From the NCBI GenBank assembly GCA_002316675.1, contig DCDZ01000068.1, positions 27,212 through 53,580 of the forward strand: DNA of 26,369 bases, written 5' to 3'. The position numbers and the translations under genes were made by a program. Below are positions 16,705 through 23,337 of the stretch, piece by piece (position 1 is the stretch's first letter; each line of letters begins with the position of its first letter). The stretch is from Tyzzerella sp. UBA1042. Lineage in GTDB: Bacteria > Bacillota > Clostridia > Lachnospirales > Anaerotignaceae. The notes beneath the pieces are model-generated. The model was given only the letters and a program-made list of their open reading frames with translations, was not told where the DNA came from and searched no databases.

Positions 16705-17150
16705 ATGGAGCGAAAAATTTTACTTTTAGGAAACCCTGTATTATATCAGCCTTCTGCCCCGGTAGTGCCCCAGGAATATGAGGATTTGCCGAAGATTGTG
16801 ACGGATTTGCATGACACCCTTCTGATCTTCCGCAAAAAATACGGTGCAGGCCGGGCCATTGCAGCACCACAAATCGGCATACTAAAACGTATTTTATATA
16901 TGTATATCGACCAGCCTGTTGTGTTTATCAATCCTTCTCTGGAATTTCCCGATGAGGAGAAAATGATGGTGTTGGATGATTGTATGTCCCACCCCAACCT
17001 GCTTGTAAAGATTCTGCGGTATCGGCGATGTATCCTTTACTATACCGATCTGCATCAAATGCAGCTGGAAGGGGCCTGTCAGAATTATTGCAGCACGAAT
17101 ATGAGCCTTTAGAGGGAATTTGGGCAGTCATGCGCAATATAGATGGGTAA
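16705..17150 (+). pseudogene. Peptide deformylase-like gene, frameshifted
   Basis: The frame opens with ATG at 16705, 8 bases after AAGGAG, and reads as a divergent peptide deformylase, the Fe/Zn enzyme that removes formyl from nascent N-termini. Motif 1 is seen as AIAAPQIG and motif 2 as DDCMSHP (EGCLS in classical enzymes). The frame then runs into QLEGACQNY and stops at 17112. Shifting one base at about 17071-17077 restores the family sequence LSELLQHEY and continues to TAA at 17148-17150. One base is missing, probably from GGG GAC CTG. Motif 3 reads HEYEPLEG, with Pro where the family has the second zinc His. The frameshift and changed metal ligand together suggest a dead gene; a working deformylase presumably lies elsewhere. 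Confidence 0.75.
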
Positions 17151-17197
17151 TCCTTTTATTGGAGGGAAAGGGAAGACTGAACCATATTTTTTGCAGC

Positions 17198-17419
17198 TTA
17201 TTGCTGCCTAATTCCATAATCCTGTATGCTGTCTCCTGCCTCTGCCAGCAGGATAAGGTATTCTTGATATTTATGGGGTCTTATGGGCCTTAATAGCGGC
17301 TCGGTCTGAAATACTAACACCAGACATTCGCCAATTTTGGGATACGCCGTACAATAATAGTATCCTCTAAGCTCGCCGTTTTTTATTCGCTGTTTTATTT
17401 TGTTGTGATATGGGTACAT
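17198..17419 (-). CDS. Small conserved-looking protein of unknown function
   Basis: This 73-residue protein starts MYPYHNKIKQRIKNGEL and contains GYYYCTAYPKIGECLVLVF and PLLRPIRPHKYQEYLILL. The composition and the Arg-Pro-Ile-Arg-Pro centre look like a real folded protein, but I cannot name the family with confidence. There is no signal or membrane segment. The ATG at 17419 follows GGGAGG by 5 bases, which supports translation. It is convergent with the broken deformylase gene and divergent from the cold-shock gene. No clear promoter was found upstream. Confidence 0.62.
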   Translation of the reverse strand: MYPYHNKIKQRIKNGELRGYYYCTAYPKIGECLVLVFQTEPLLRPIRPHKYQEYLILLAEAGDSIQDYGIRQQ

Positions 17420-17559
17420 TTTTGCCTCCCACGACGATATTTTCTTGTGTTTGTTTTTGCCGTGAAGCCGAGAAAAATCAATGTTTTTGTCTTACGCAAG
17501 CATTGCAACTTAAAATACTGCTTTAATGGCAATTTTTCTAAAAATTATGCTTAAAATGT

Positions 17560-17588
17560 TTGACAATTCAGGGTTTATCATGTATAAT
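17560..17588 (+). promoter_or_regulatory. Consensus sigma-A promoter for the cold-shock gene
   Basis: TTGACA (17560-17565) and TATAAT (17583-17588) are both perfect and exactly 17 bases apart. An AT-rich stretch lies upstream and could act as an UP element. Transcription would start near 17595, leaving a leader of about 113 bases before the csp ATG. Confidence 0.88.
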
Positions 17589-17615
17589 CAAATTGTTTCG
17601 TATATATGATTATTC

Positions 17616-17672
17616 GCTCTTAAGTTCTAGCCGATAATTATTATCTGACTACAACTTAAGAGCTTTTTATTT
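17616..17672 (+). promoter_or_regulatory. Terminator-like hairpin in the csp leader
   Basis: GCTCTTAAGTT (17616-17626) pairs perfectly with AACTTAAGAGC (17653-17663). Inside it TAG (17628-17630) pairs with CTA (17649-17651), and GATAA (17633-17637) with TTATC (17641-17645) around a TTA loop. The tail TTTTTATTT (17664-17672) follows at once. The structure lies between the promoter and the ribosome site, so it is either an attenuator, the end of a small RNA of about 75 bases, or a temperature-responsive leader. Confidence 0.7.
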
Positions 17673-17707
17673 ATATGACCGAGATAATTTTTTTAGGAGG
17701 TACTGAT

Positions 17708-17923
17708 ATGAATAACGGTACAGTAAAATGGTTTAACGCAGAAAAAGGTTTTGGATTTATTACACCCGACAATGGTGGGGATGATGTATTTGTACATTTT
17801 TCTTCTATCCAGTCCAACGGTTTTAAGTCTTTAAACGAAGGCCAGAGAGTTACTTTTGACACAGAAGCTGATCCCAAGGATAGCCGTAAGACACGCGCTG
17901 TCAATGTTAACGCAGCAAACTAA
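17708..17923 (+). CDS. Cold-shock protein (CspA/CspB family)
   Basis: This 71-residue single cold-shock domain protein binds single-stranded RNA and DNA and acts as an RNA chaperone. Both nucleic-acid motifs are intact: RNP1 KGFGFITP and RNP2 VFVHFSSI, with the starting GTVKWFNAEKG. The ATG at 17708 is 7 bases after AGGAGG. A longer in-frame start at 17675 lacks a ribosome site. It is a single-gene unit with a near-perfect promoter, a structured leader and a terminator right after the stop. Multiple csp paralogues are usual, so I give no letter. Confidence 0.95.
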   Translation: MNNGTVKWFNAEKGFGFITPDNGGDDVFVHFSSIQSNGFKSLNEGQRVTFDTEADPKDSRKTRAVNVNAAN

Positions 17924-17929
17924 ACTCTC

Positions 17930-17959
17930 AAAAAGCCACCCGCAGGGTGGTCTTTTTTT
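17930..17959 (+). terminator. Terminator after the cold-shock gene
   Basis: CCACCC (17936-17941) and GGGTGG (17945-17950) pair around a GCA loop, with an A-run before and TCTTTTTTT after. It starts 7 bases past the stop codon. Confidence 0.88.
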
Positions 17960-18008
17960 ATGTTTCAAACTTTTCTTTGTCTTTTCAAGCCAGCCCCTTC
18001 TGGGTTTT

Positions 18009-18047
18009 AAGAGGAAATCCTCTCTGCTTCTTCTGTAATTTCCTCTT
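18009..18047. repeat. 10-bp perfect inverted repeat between csp and recG
   Basis: AAGAGGAAAT (18009-18018) and ATTTCCTCTT (18038-18047) are exact complements with a 19-base loop. On the plus strand two more T residues follow, so it may be a weak back-up terminator for csp. On the minus strand it lies about 70 bases after recG and lacks a T-tail. Confidence 0.45.
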
Positions 18048-18113
18048 TTCATAATAAACTGATTCAAAAACTTATTTTTATCCTTTTTTACCGTAAAAAC
18101 CATGGATTTATTT

Positions 18114-20156
18114 TTATAGCTCTAAGGCTTTTCCCTCCAGAAGCTTTGCAACTCTTTTTTTGAGTTCTTCGTGCTCCGGCTGCGCCAACAAGGGATCTAT
18201 TTTCATCAGTTTTGCACAAGCTTTTTGTGCTTCCATGAGTACGGGCATATCTTGATAAAGATTGGCAATTTTAAGCTCCGGCAAGCCATGCTGTCTGGTT
18301 CCGAAAAAATCACCAGGGCCCCTTAGCTTTAAATCCATTTCGGCAATCTCAAAGCCATCCTCCGAATCAACCAATGCTTTCAGACGTTGCTTGGCAATTT
18401 TCGACTTGGCATCACTCACCAGAATACAGTAGGATTTTTCACTGCCACGGCCTACCCGCCCCCTCAGCTGATGCAGCTGGGCCAAGCCAAAGCGCTCCGC
18501 ATTTTCAATTAACATAATCACCGCATTGGGCACATTGATCCCCACCTCGATCACCGTGGTTGCTACCAGCACCTGAATTCCACCGTTTGCAAACCCTTCC
18601 ATGATCTCCTGCTTTTCCTTGGGCTTCATTTTTCCGTGGACACATTGCACAACGCATTGCTGTAATTTTTTTTGCAGCTCTTCAGTATAGTTGAGCACAG
18701 ATTGCACTTCCAGTTTTTCATTTTCCTCAATCATAGGGCAAATCACATAGGCTTGTCTGCCCTCCTGCACCTGTTTTTCCATAAACCCATAAATTCTCTC
18801 ACGGTAACCGCCGGTGACTGCCATGGTGTCTATTTTTTGCCTGCCCGGGGGCAATTCATCAATTGTGGAAACATCCAAATCTCCATACAAAATTAACGCA
18901 AGCGTGCGGGGAATGGGTGTGGCGGTCATAACCAAAACATGGGGAAATTCTCCTTTTTGGTTTAATGTCCCTCTCTGCCGCACACCAAAACGATGCTGTT
19001 CATCGGTAATGGTAAGCCCTAGCTTATGGTATGCCACCCCTTTTTGGATGACCGCATGGGTGCCGATCACCATTTCCCCCGCCCCCGAGGATATCTTCTC
19101 CAAGGCCAGCCGCTTTTCCTTTACTCTCTGCCCGCCTGTCAAAAGCACGGTGGAAATACCAAGGCTTTCAAAAATAGGGGAAATGGATTGAAAATGCTGT
19201 TGCGCCAACACCTCTGTGGGGGCCATCAAAACAGCCTGATACCCATTTTCAATCACCCAATAGGCCGCCGCCATAGCCACCGCCGTTTTACCGCTGCCGA
19301 CATCCCCTTGCACCAGCCTGTTCATCTGTATGCCCGAGGTCATATCGTCTTCCAGTTCCTTTAACACCCGCTGCTGCGCCTTTGTAAGACGGAACGGCAG
19401 ATGCTCCTGAAAGGCTTGGAGCGCCTTTTTTTTCTTTAATAAAAAACCGCATTTTTTTTGAAGAGATACCGCTTTTAAGGAGTATAAAGCCCCTTGCAAC
19501 ATGAAAAATTCTTCAAATACCAGCCTTCTTCTTGCATCATAAAAGCTTTGCTCTGTTTTTGGAAAATGAATTTCCTGGATAGAAAAATTGCGTTCCGCAA
19601 GATGATATTCTTTGCGCACCCATACTGGGAGGCCCTCGGTAAGACCACCCTGCACCAGCTCCAAGGCTTCCTCCATAAATCCCCGCAGCATTTTTTGAGA
19701 AATGCCTTCCATGCCGGTATAAACAGGGACAATCCGCCCTCCCGCAAAATTCTCTCCAATTTTTTCCCATTCTGAAACAGAAACCTCTTTACGCCCATAT
19801 TTTTTTTGCAGCTTTCCCGTAAACAGGTACCACTCCCCTGCTTGCAATGCCGTTTTCATATAAGGCTGGTTATACCATAACAAGCCGATCTCCCCGGTTT
19901 CATCCTCTACCCGGAGTCTGGTCAGCGTGAAGCGGCCATGCCGCCTTGTCTCCCCCATACCCTTGCAGCAGGCTACAAAAGTACTCTCCGTTTCCGGTTC
20001 CATTTCCGCCAGTTTCACCAGCTTACTACGATCCTTATAGTCTCTGGGATAATGGGACAAAAGGTGCTCTATGGTGTAAATACCAAGCTTATTTAATTTT
20101 TTCTCCCGCTGTTCTCCAATGCCCTTTAAGCAGGAAATAGAATCCGTCCATTCCAC
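18114..20156 (-). CDS. recG: ATP-dependent DNA helicase RecG
   Basis: RecG remodels stalled replication forks and branched DNA. The parts seen are an N-terminal wedge domain with OB-fold, helicase motif I GDVGSGKTAVA, the DEQHRFG motif II, motif III TATPIPRT, and the C-terminal GRVGRG and GFEIAEMDLKLRGPGDFFGTR blocks typical of RecG. Start choice: GTG at 20156 gives the usual opening (EWTDSISCLKGIGEQR) and follows AGAAGG at suitable spacing, for 680 residues. Upstream in-frame starts at 20180 (ATG) and 20192 (GTG) would add 8 or 12 residues without a good ribosome site. The gene appears to be a single-gene unit from the promoter at 20206-20234. Confidence 0.95.
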   Translation of the reverse strand: MEWTDSISCLKGIGEQREKKLNKLGIYTIEHLLSHYPRDYKDRSKLVKLAEMEPETESTFVACCKGMGETRRHGRFTLTRLRVEDETGEIGLLWYNQPYMKTALQAGEWYLFTGKLQKKYGRKEVSVSEWEKIGENFAGGRIVPVYTGMEGISQKMLRGFMEEALELVQGGLTEGLPVWVRKEYHLAERNFSIQEIHFPKTEQSFYDARRRLVFEEFFMLQGALYSLKAVSLQKKCGFLLKKKKALQAFQEHLPFRLTKAQQRVLKELEDDMTSGIQMNRLVQGDVGSGKTAVAMAAAYWVIENGYQAVLMAPTEVLAQQHFQSISPIFESLGISTVLLTGGQRVKEKRLALEKISSGAGEMVIGTHAVIQKGVAYHKLGLTITDEQHRFGVRQRGTLNQKGEFPHVLVMTATPIPRTLALILYGDLDVSTIDELPPGRQKIDTMAVTGGYRERIYGFMEKQVQEGRQAYVICPMIEENEKLEVQSVLNYTEELQKKLQQCVVQCVHGKMKPKEKQEIMEGFANGGIQVLVATTVIEVGINVPNAVIMLIENAERFGLAQLHQLRGRVGRGSEKSYCILVSDAKSKIAKQRLKALVDSEDGFEIAEMDLKLRGPGDFFGTRQHGLPELKIANLYQDMPVLMEAQKACAKLMKIDPLLAQPEHEELKKRVAKLLEGKALEL

Positions 20157-20205
20157 CAAAACACCTTCTCTCTGTTTCATGTTTCGTTTCACATCTAATT
20201 TCTAC

Positions 20206-20234
20206 ATTATAATAGGCCTTGGTAAAGATGAAAA
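20206..20234 (-). promoter_or_regulatory. Sigma-A promoter for recG
   Basis: On the minus strand TATAAT (20211-20206) is perfect and lies 17 bases after TTTTCA (20234-20229), a 4/6 match to the -35. The leader to the GTG at 20156 would be about 43 bases. Confidence 0.55.
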
Positions 20235-20432
20235 GGGCTTTTTGATTTTTTCAAGCACACGGCTTCTATTTTCTGCACAATTACACACAATAGATGGCTC
20301 GATGATCTTCATTCTCTTTCAAAACGATTTGCTTTCCCAATCTCTTTCGTCTAAAGCACTATAAAATACGCTAATCCAACTCCGCGTTCACTCCGGTAGA
20401 CAAGAGGGCTCCATCATAGGCATTATAGACAT

Positions 20433-20466
20433 AAAAACCCGAGAATACAACGCTCTCGGGTTTTTA
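20433..20466. terminator. Strong bidirectional terminator after the dehydrogenase operon
   Basis: AAAAACCCGAGA (20433-20444) and TCTCGGGTTTTT (20454-20465) form a perfect 12-bp hairpin with a 9-base loop. A/T tracts flank the GC core on both sides. It lies about 165 bases past the last gene of the leftward operon and shields recG. Confidence 0.88.
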
Positions 20467-20632
20467 TTTTTGCATGAATTTTTCTGAATGCAATGAACTT
20501 CAAATATTGCGTGCATACTACAGAGGAGGAAAGCAAAGCGGCAGTATGTCTGCTTCTTCTTGTTTGAGCCTGATTAGAACTCAATGTATTCAACAATTTT
20601 CTTAACATTCAACTGTATTTACTCTCTTATTT

Positions 20633-21409
20633 CTAATTCATACCCAAACGCTGCTTCGGTTCACTAAATAGAACTGCCTCATAAGCATTTGTTTGAAATT
20701 TTTCTACCGATTCCTGTGCTATTTTACGCAGAAAAAATTGGTCGTCCTCCGCAAAGGGCATATGATATATTACAACTTGTTTGGGATATAATTTCTCCAA
20801 TAATCGCCGTCCTTTCGGGTTTTGGAAAAACAGGGGGTTCACAAACACCGTTTTTATTCTTTTTTTAGATATGAGTTGGGCAAAATTATCTTCCTTTACA
20901 TCAGCATCCGCCGTAAAAAGGTAACTTTGATTATGCAATATCAACTCAATCATATAGTGAACTGTACCTGCATAATCCGCTCCGCCCAAATGCCTGCTTC
21001 GATAAAACCTCACTTTGCACAGCTCCTGCAACTGGATTTCTGTGAATTCTCCAAATTCACCTTCATAAACCGTCACCACATCGAAAAAATGCTCCTCCAT
21101 CTCTCTTCGTGGCTCTAATTTATCCCATTTTTTATTTTGTACTTGCGGCATAAATACGGCTTTTACTTGATTATGGTGCAAATATTCTTTCATGTATTCT
21201 AACGAGAAATGATCCAAATGACGATGGGTAAATAGAAAATACTCTATATCCCGATAAACACTTTCCATTCCAAAAACAGCCTTTTTCATTTCTCTTGGAA
21301 GCTGGCTGAAATATTGGCCCCCCGTGAATATCCCATCAATTAAAATACGGGCACCTGCGTAGGTTATTAAAACACCCGAATTGCCGATCAGCTCCATGTA
21401 GTCTTCCAT
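20633..21409 (-). CDS. Metallo-beta-lactamase-fold hydrolase, substrate unknown
   Basis: The fold is shown by the zinc motif H-x-H-x-D-H in FTHRHLDHF. A later His in SRHLGG and an Asp in FTADADV are plausible third and bridging ligands, so both metal sites could be intact. The length is about 258 residues. The start is taken at the second ATG (21409), 8 bases after AAGG; the ATG at 21415 is too close to it. Only 12 bases separate it from the PPC gene, so it is the last gene of the dehydrogenase operon, followed by the terminator at 20433-20466. Relatives include lactonases, thioesterases and phosphodiesterases. The position might suggest hydrolysis of an acyl product or by-product of the complex, but this is inference. 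Confidence 0.82.
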   Translation of the reverse strand: MEDYMELIGNSGVLITYAGARILIDGIFTGGQYFSQLPREMKKAVFGMESVYRDIEYFLFTHRHLDHFSLEYMKEYLHHNQVKAVFMPQVQNKKWDKLEPRREMEEHFFDVVTVYEGEFGEFTEIQLQELCKVRFYRSRHLGGADYAGTVHYMIELILHNQSYLFTADADVKEDNFAQLISKKRIKTVFVNPLFFQNPKGRRLLEKLYPKQVVIYHMPFAEDDQFFLRKIAQESVEKFQTNAYEAVLFSEPKQRLGMN

Positions 21410-21421
21410 AAGCATAGCCTT

Positions 21422-21886
21422 CTATCGCTGTTTCGGTGTAAATACAGGCACACCACGCAATGGGTCAATTGCTCTGGACATAAAAATGCCTTCCAGCTCT
21501 CCAACTAGCATCTCCACTGTTGTTAAAACCCGGTTGCCTTCTTTAAAATGTCCCCCATAGCCGACGCCGCTTTTGTCCGCCAATGCACAATGAATATGAA
21601 ACTGGGTATCTCCCGCCTCTCCCTCACATATAATTCCGTCCAAGGAAATCAATTCAATGGGGGCCGGAAGCGAAATCAAGTCACCATACCCATACAGCCC
21701 TTCTTGTCCCTGCAACGGCTCCGGGTCAAAAAAACTGGCGCCGTCCAAGCTGCCCACTGCCGTTATAATTGCACCGTGGGAAATATTGTATTTAGCACAA
21801 ACCTTTGTTAGTTCTTCCATAACATCTTCCCCCGGTTCCATCCTTACCGCATACACATTTTTAAAATGGCCTTTTGCACATTTCAT
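21422..21886 (-). CDS. PPC/DUF296 domain protein (PD1-like)
   Basis: This 154-residue protein of the PPC (plant and prokaryote conserved) fold forms trimers in solved relatives. The signature HIHCALAD matches the family's H-x-H-x-x-L-A metal-site motif. GAIITAVGSLDGA near 38-50 and GGHFKEGNRV near 110-119 are also family-typical. Plant members are AT-hook DNA-binding proteins, but this one has no AT-hook and is probably not a DNA-binding protein by itself; the bacterial role is not established. The ATG at 21886 follows a G-rich ribosome site (GGGGGAAG). It sits 15 bases after lpdA and 12 before the metallo-beta-lactamase-fold gene, within the dehydrogenase operon. Confidence 0.85.
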   Translation of the reverse strand: MKCAKGHFKNVYAVRMEPGEDVMEELTKVCAKYNISHGAIITAVGSLDGASFFDPEPLQGQEGLYGYGDLISLPAPIELISLDGIICEGEAGDTQFHIHCALADKSGVGYGGHFKEGNRVLTTVEMLVGELEGIFMSRAIDPLRGVPVFTPKQR

Positions 21887-21901
21887 TCCGTTCTTCCCCC
21901 T

Positions 21902-23293
21902 TTACATATGTACCGCACGCCCCAATGCGTCCAGGCATGCCTCCCTGATGGCTTCTGCGACAGAAGGATGGGGATATATCGTCGCCTCAACATCCTCAAG
22001 CATTGCCTCCATCGTAATAAGGGACGCGCCTATTGTGACCAGTTCAGAAGCAGAAGGTCCTGCCATATGAATTCCTAAAATAAGATGATTCTCCTTCTCG
22101 GCTACGACCTTGACAAAACCGCCTTTTTTTGCCCCCATTGCCTGTGCTTTGCCATTGCCGGCCAATGAAAATCGGCCAGTCATTACTTTGTAGCCCAATT
22201 TTTCCGCTTCTTCCTCAGTCATGCCAACAGAGGAAATTTCTGTATCGAGGAATACCGCTTTCGGAATCGCTTTAAAATTCATTTCTTTTTTCGTATGTAC
22301 AATGTTTTCAACAGCAACAACACCCTCTTCATACGCAGCATGCGCCAAAAAGCTTCTGCCTGTTACATCACCCGCCCCATAAATACCCGGCAGGGAGGTT
22401 TCCATTCTATCATTCACCTGCACATAACCATGCTCCATGGCAATGCCTATCTTCTCCAAGCCCATTCCTGCGGTATTGGCTTTTCTGCCCGTGGCAACCA
22501 AAACATATTCCGCCGCCACAGAAATCGGTTCCTTGTCTTTTAAGCAAACCACTTCCTTTTCCCAATCTTCGCTATCCCGAATTTCTGCCACTTTTGTTCC
22601 CAGCATCAGGCGAATTCCTTTTTCTTTGAAAGCTTCCTCTGTAAGCAAAGCGCATTCCTCTTCCAAATTTCCAAGCAAATGGGGCAATAATTCAATCAAC
22701 GTTACTTTCGTTCCAAAGGAAGCCAAAATATTCGCAAATTCACAGCCAATGACGCCGCCACCGATGATTGCCATGCTTTTTGGCAATGTATGCAGCGCCA
22801 ATAATTGCGTGCTATCCAACACATTTTTACCGTTTATTCCAGGAATCGGCGGTAAAAAATTGCTAGATCCGGTCGCAATAACAATGTTTTCTCCCTCCAA
22901 AACCGTGCCGTCTTTTTCGTTTTGTACCTTCTTTGGGGAAAGGAATTTCCCATACCCTTCAAAAACATCCACTTTATTTTTTTTAAGCAGATATTTTACA
23001 CCACTCACCAACTGTGCAACAACCTTATCTTTTCTATCCTTTATTTCCTGATAGTTCACATACATCGCTTGACTTTGAATGCCGAATTTTTCTGCATACT
23101 TTACTGTTTCCATTACTTCCGCACTTTGAAACAGCGCCTTTGTGGGAATGCACCCAACATTCAAGCAAGTACCCCCTACATTTTCTTTTTCAAGCAACGC
23201 GGCTTTCAAGCCTAGCTGCGATGCATGAATGGCAGCAACATAACCCGCCGGCCCACCGCCCAAAATAATCACATCATATTGATTTTTCACCAT
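21902..23293 (-). CDS. lpdA: Dihydrolipoyl dehydrogenase (E3)
   Basis: E3 reoxidises dihydrolipoyl groups on E2 and reduces NAD+. It has the FAD-binding GGGPAGYVAA at the start, the redox-active disulfide GGTCLNVGCIPTK, the NAD-binding GGGVIGCEFA, the second FAD motif GIYGAGDVTG and the C-terminal catalytic His in YPHPSVAEA. There is no N-terminal lipoyl domain. From the ATG at 23293 it is 463 residues, the normal size. The start is odd: the strong GGAGG after the E2 stop points to an ATG at 23321 in another frame, which encodes a 15-residue peptide overlapping the lpdA start. An in-frame GTG at 23314 is the other candidate. Neighbours E1, E2 and E3 form one operon. Confidence 0.95.
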   Translation of the reverse strand: MVKNQYDVIILGGGPAGYVAAIHASQLGLKAALLEKENVGGTCLNVGCIPTKALFQSAEVMETVKYAEKFGIQSQAMYVNYQEIKDRKDKVVAQLVSGVKYLLKKNKVDVFEGYGKFLSPKKVQNEKDGTVLEGENIVIATGSSNFLPPIPGINGKNVLDSTQLLALHTLPKSMAIIGGGVIGCEFANILASFGTKVTLIELLPHLLGNLEEECALLTEEAFKEKGIRLMLGTKVAEIRDSEDWEKEVVCLKDKEPISVAAEYVLVATGRKANTAGMGLEKIGIAMEHGYVQVNDRMETSLPGIYGAGDVTGRSFLAHAAYEEGVVAVENIVHTKKEMNFKAIPKAVFLDTEISSVGMTEEEAEKLGYKVMTGRFSLAGNGKAQAMGAKKGGFVKVVAEKENHLILGIHMAGPSASELVTIGASLITMEAMLEDVEATIYPHPSVAEAIREACLDALGRAVHM

Positions 23294-23321
23294 ACCGTCT
23301 GTTTGCGATACCACTTTTCAT
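23274..23321 (-). CDS. 15-codon mini-ORF overlapping the lpdA start
   Basis: ATG at 23321 lies 7 bases after AGGAGG and opens a 15-residue frame, MKSGIANRRYGEKSI, ending at TGA 15 bases inside lpdA. The frame differs from lpdA. It may be a translational leader that couples or tunes lpdA initiation. It may also be a by-product of a shifted start site. The ribosome site is strong, but nothing is known of the peptide. Confidence 0.35.
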   Translation of the reverse strand: MKSGIANRRYGEKSI

Positions 23322-23337
23322 GTATCGCCCTCCTTTT

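Larger units (their letters stand above)
20157..20632. other. Intergenic region between the dehydrogenase operon and recG
   Basis: No supported gene lies in this approximately 475-base gap. It contains the recG promoter (20206-20234) and a strong terminator (20433-20466). A 31-codon minus-strand open stretch (20371-20463) reads protein-like, ending in AYDGALLSTGVNAELD, but has no start codon. The remainder, 20235-20370 and 20467-20632, shows nothing I can assign. Confidence 0.6.

Noticed and set aside
16556..16870. N-terminal extension of the ruvA frame
   Set aside because: It crosses the promoter, has no family similarity, and ruvA has a good ATG with ribosome site at 16555.
17193..17207. 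GCAGC-TTATT-GCTGC hairpin at the end of the 73-residue gene
   Set aside because: On the gene's strand it is followed by A residues, not T residues, so it is not a terminator for that gene.
20423..20608. 61-codon minus-strand frame after the metallo-beta-lactamase gene
   Set aside because: No ribosome site, it includes the terminator hairpin, and the composition is not protein-like.
22437..23051. 204-codon plus-strand frame antisense to lpdA
   Set aside because: It is the mirror of a well-supported gene, with a Ser/Phe-rich composition typical of antisense frames and no ribosome site.
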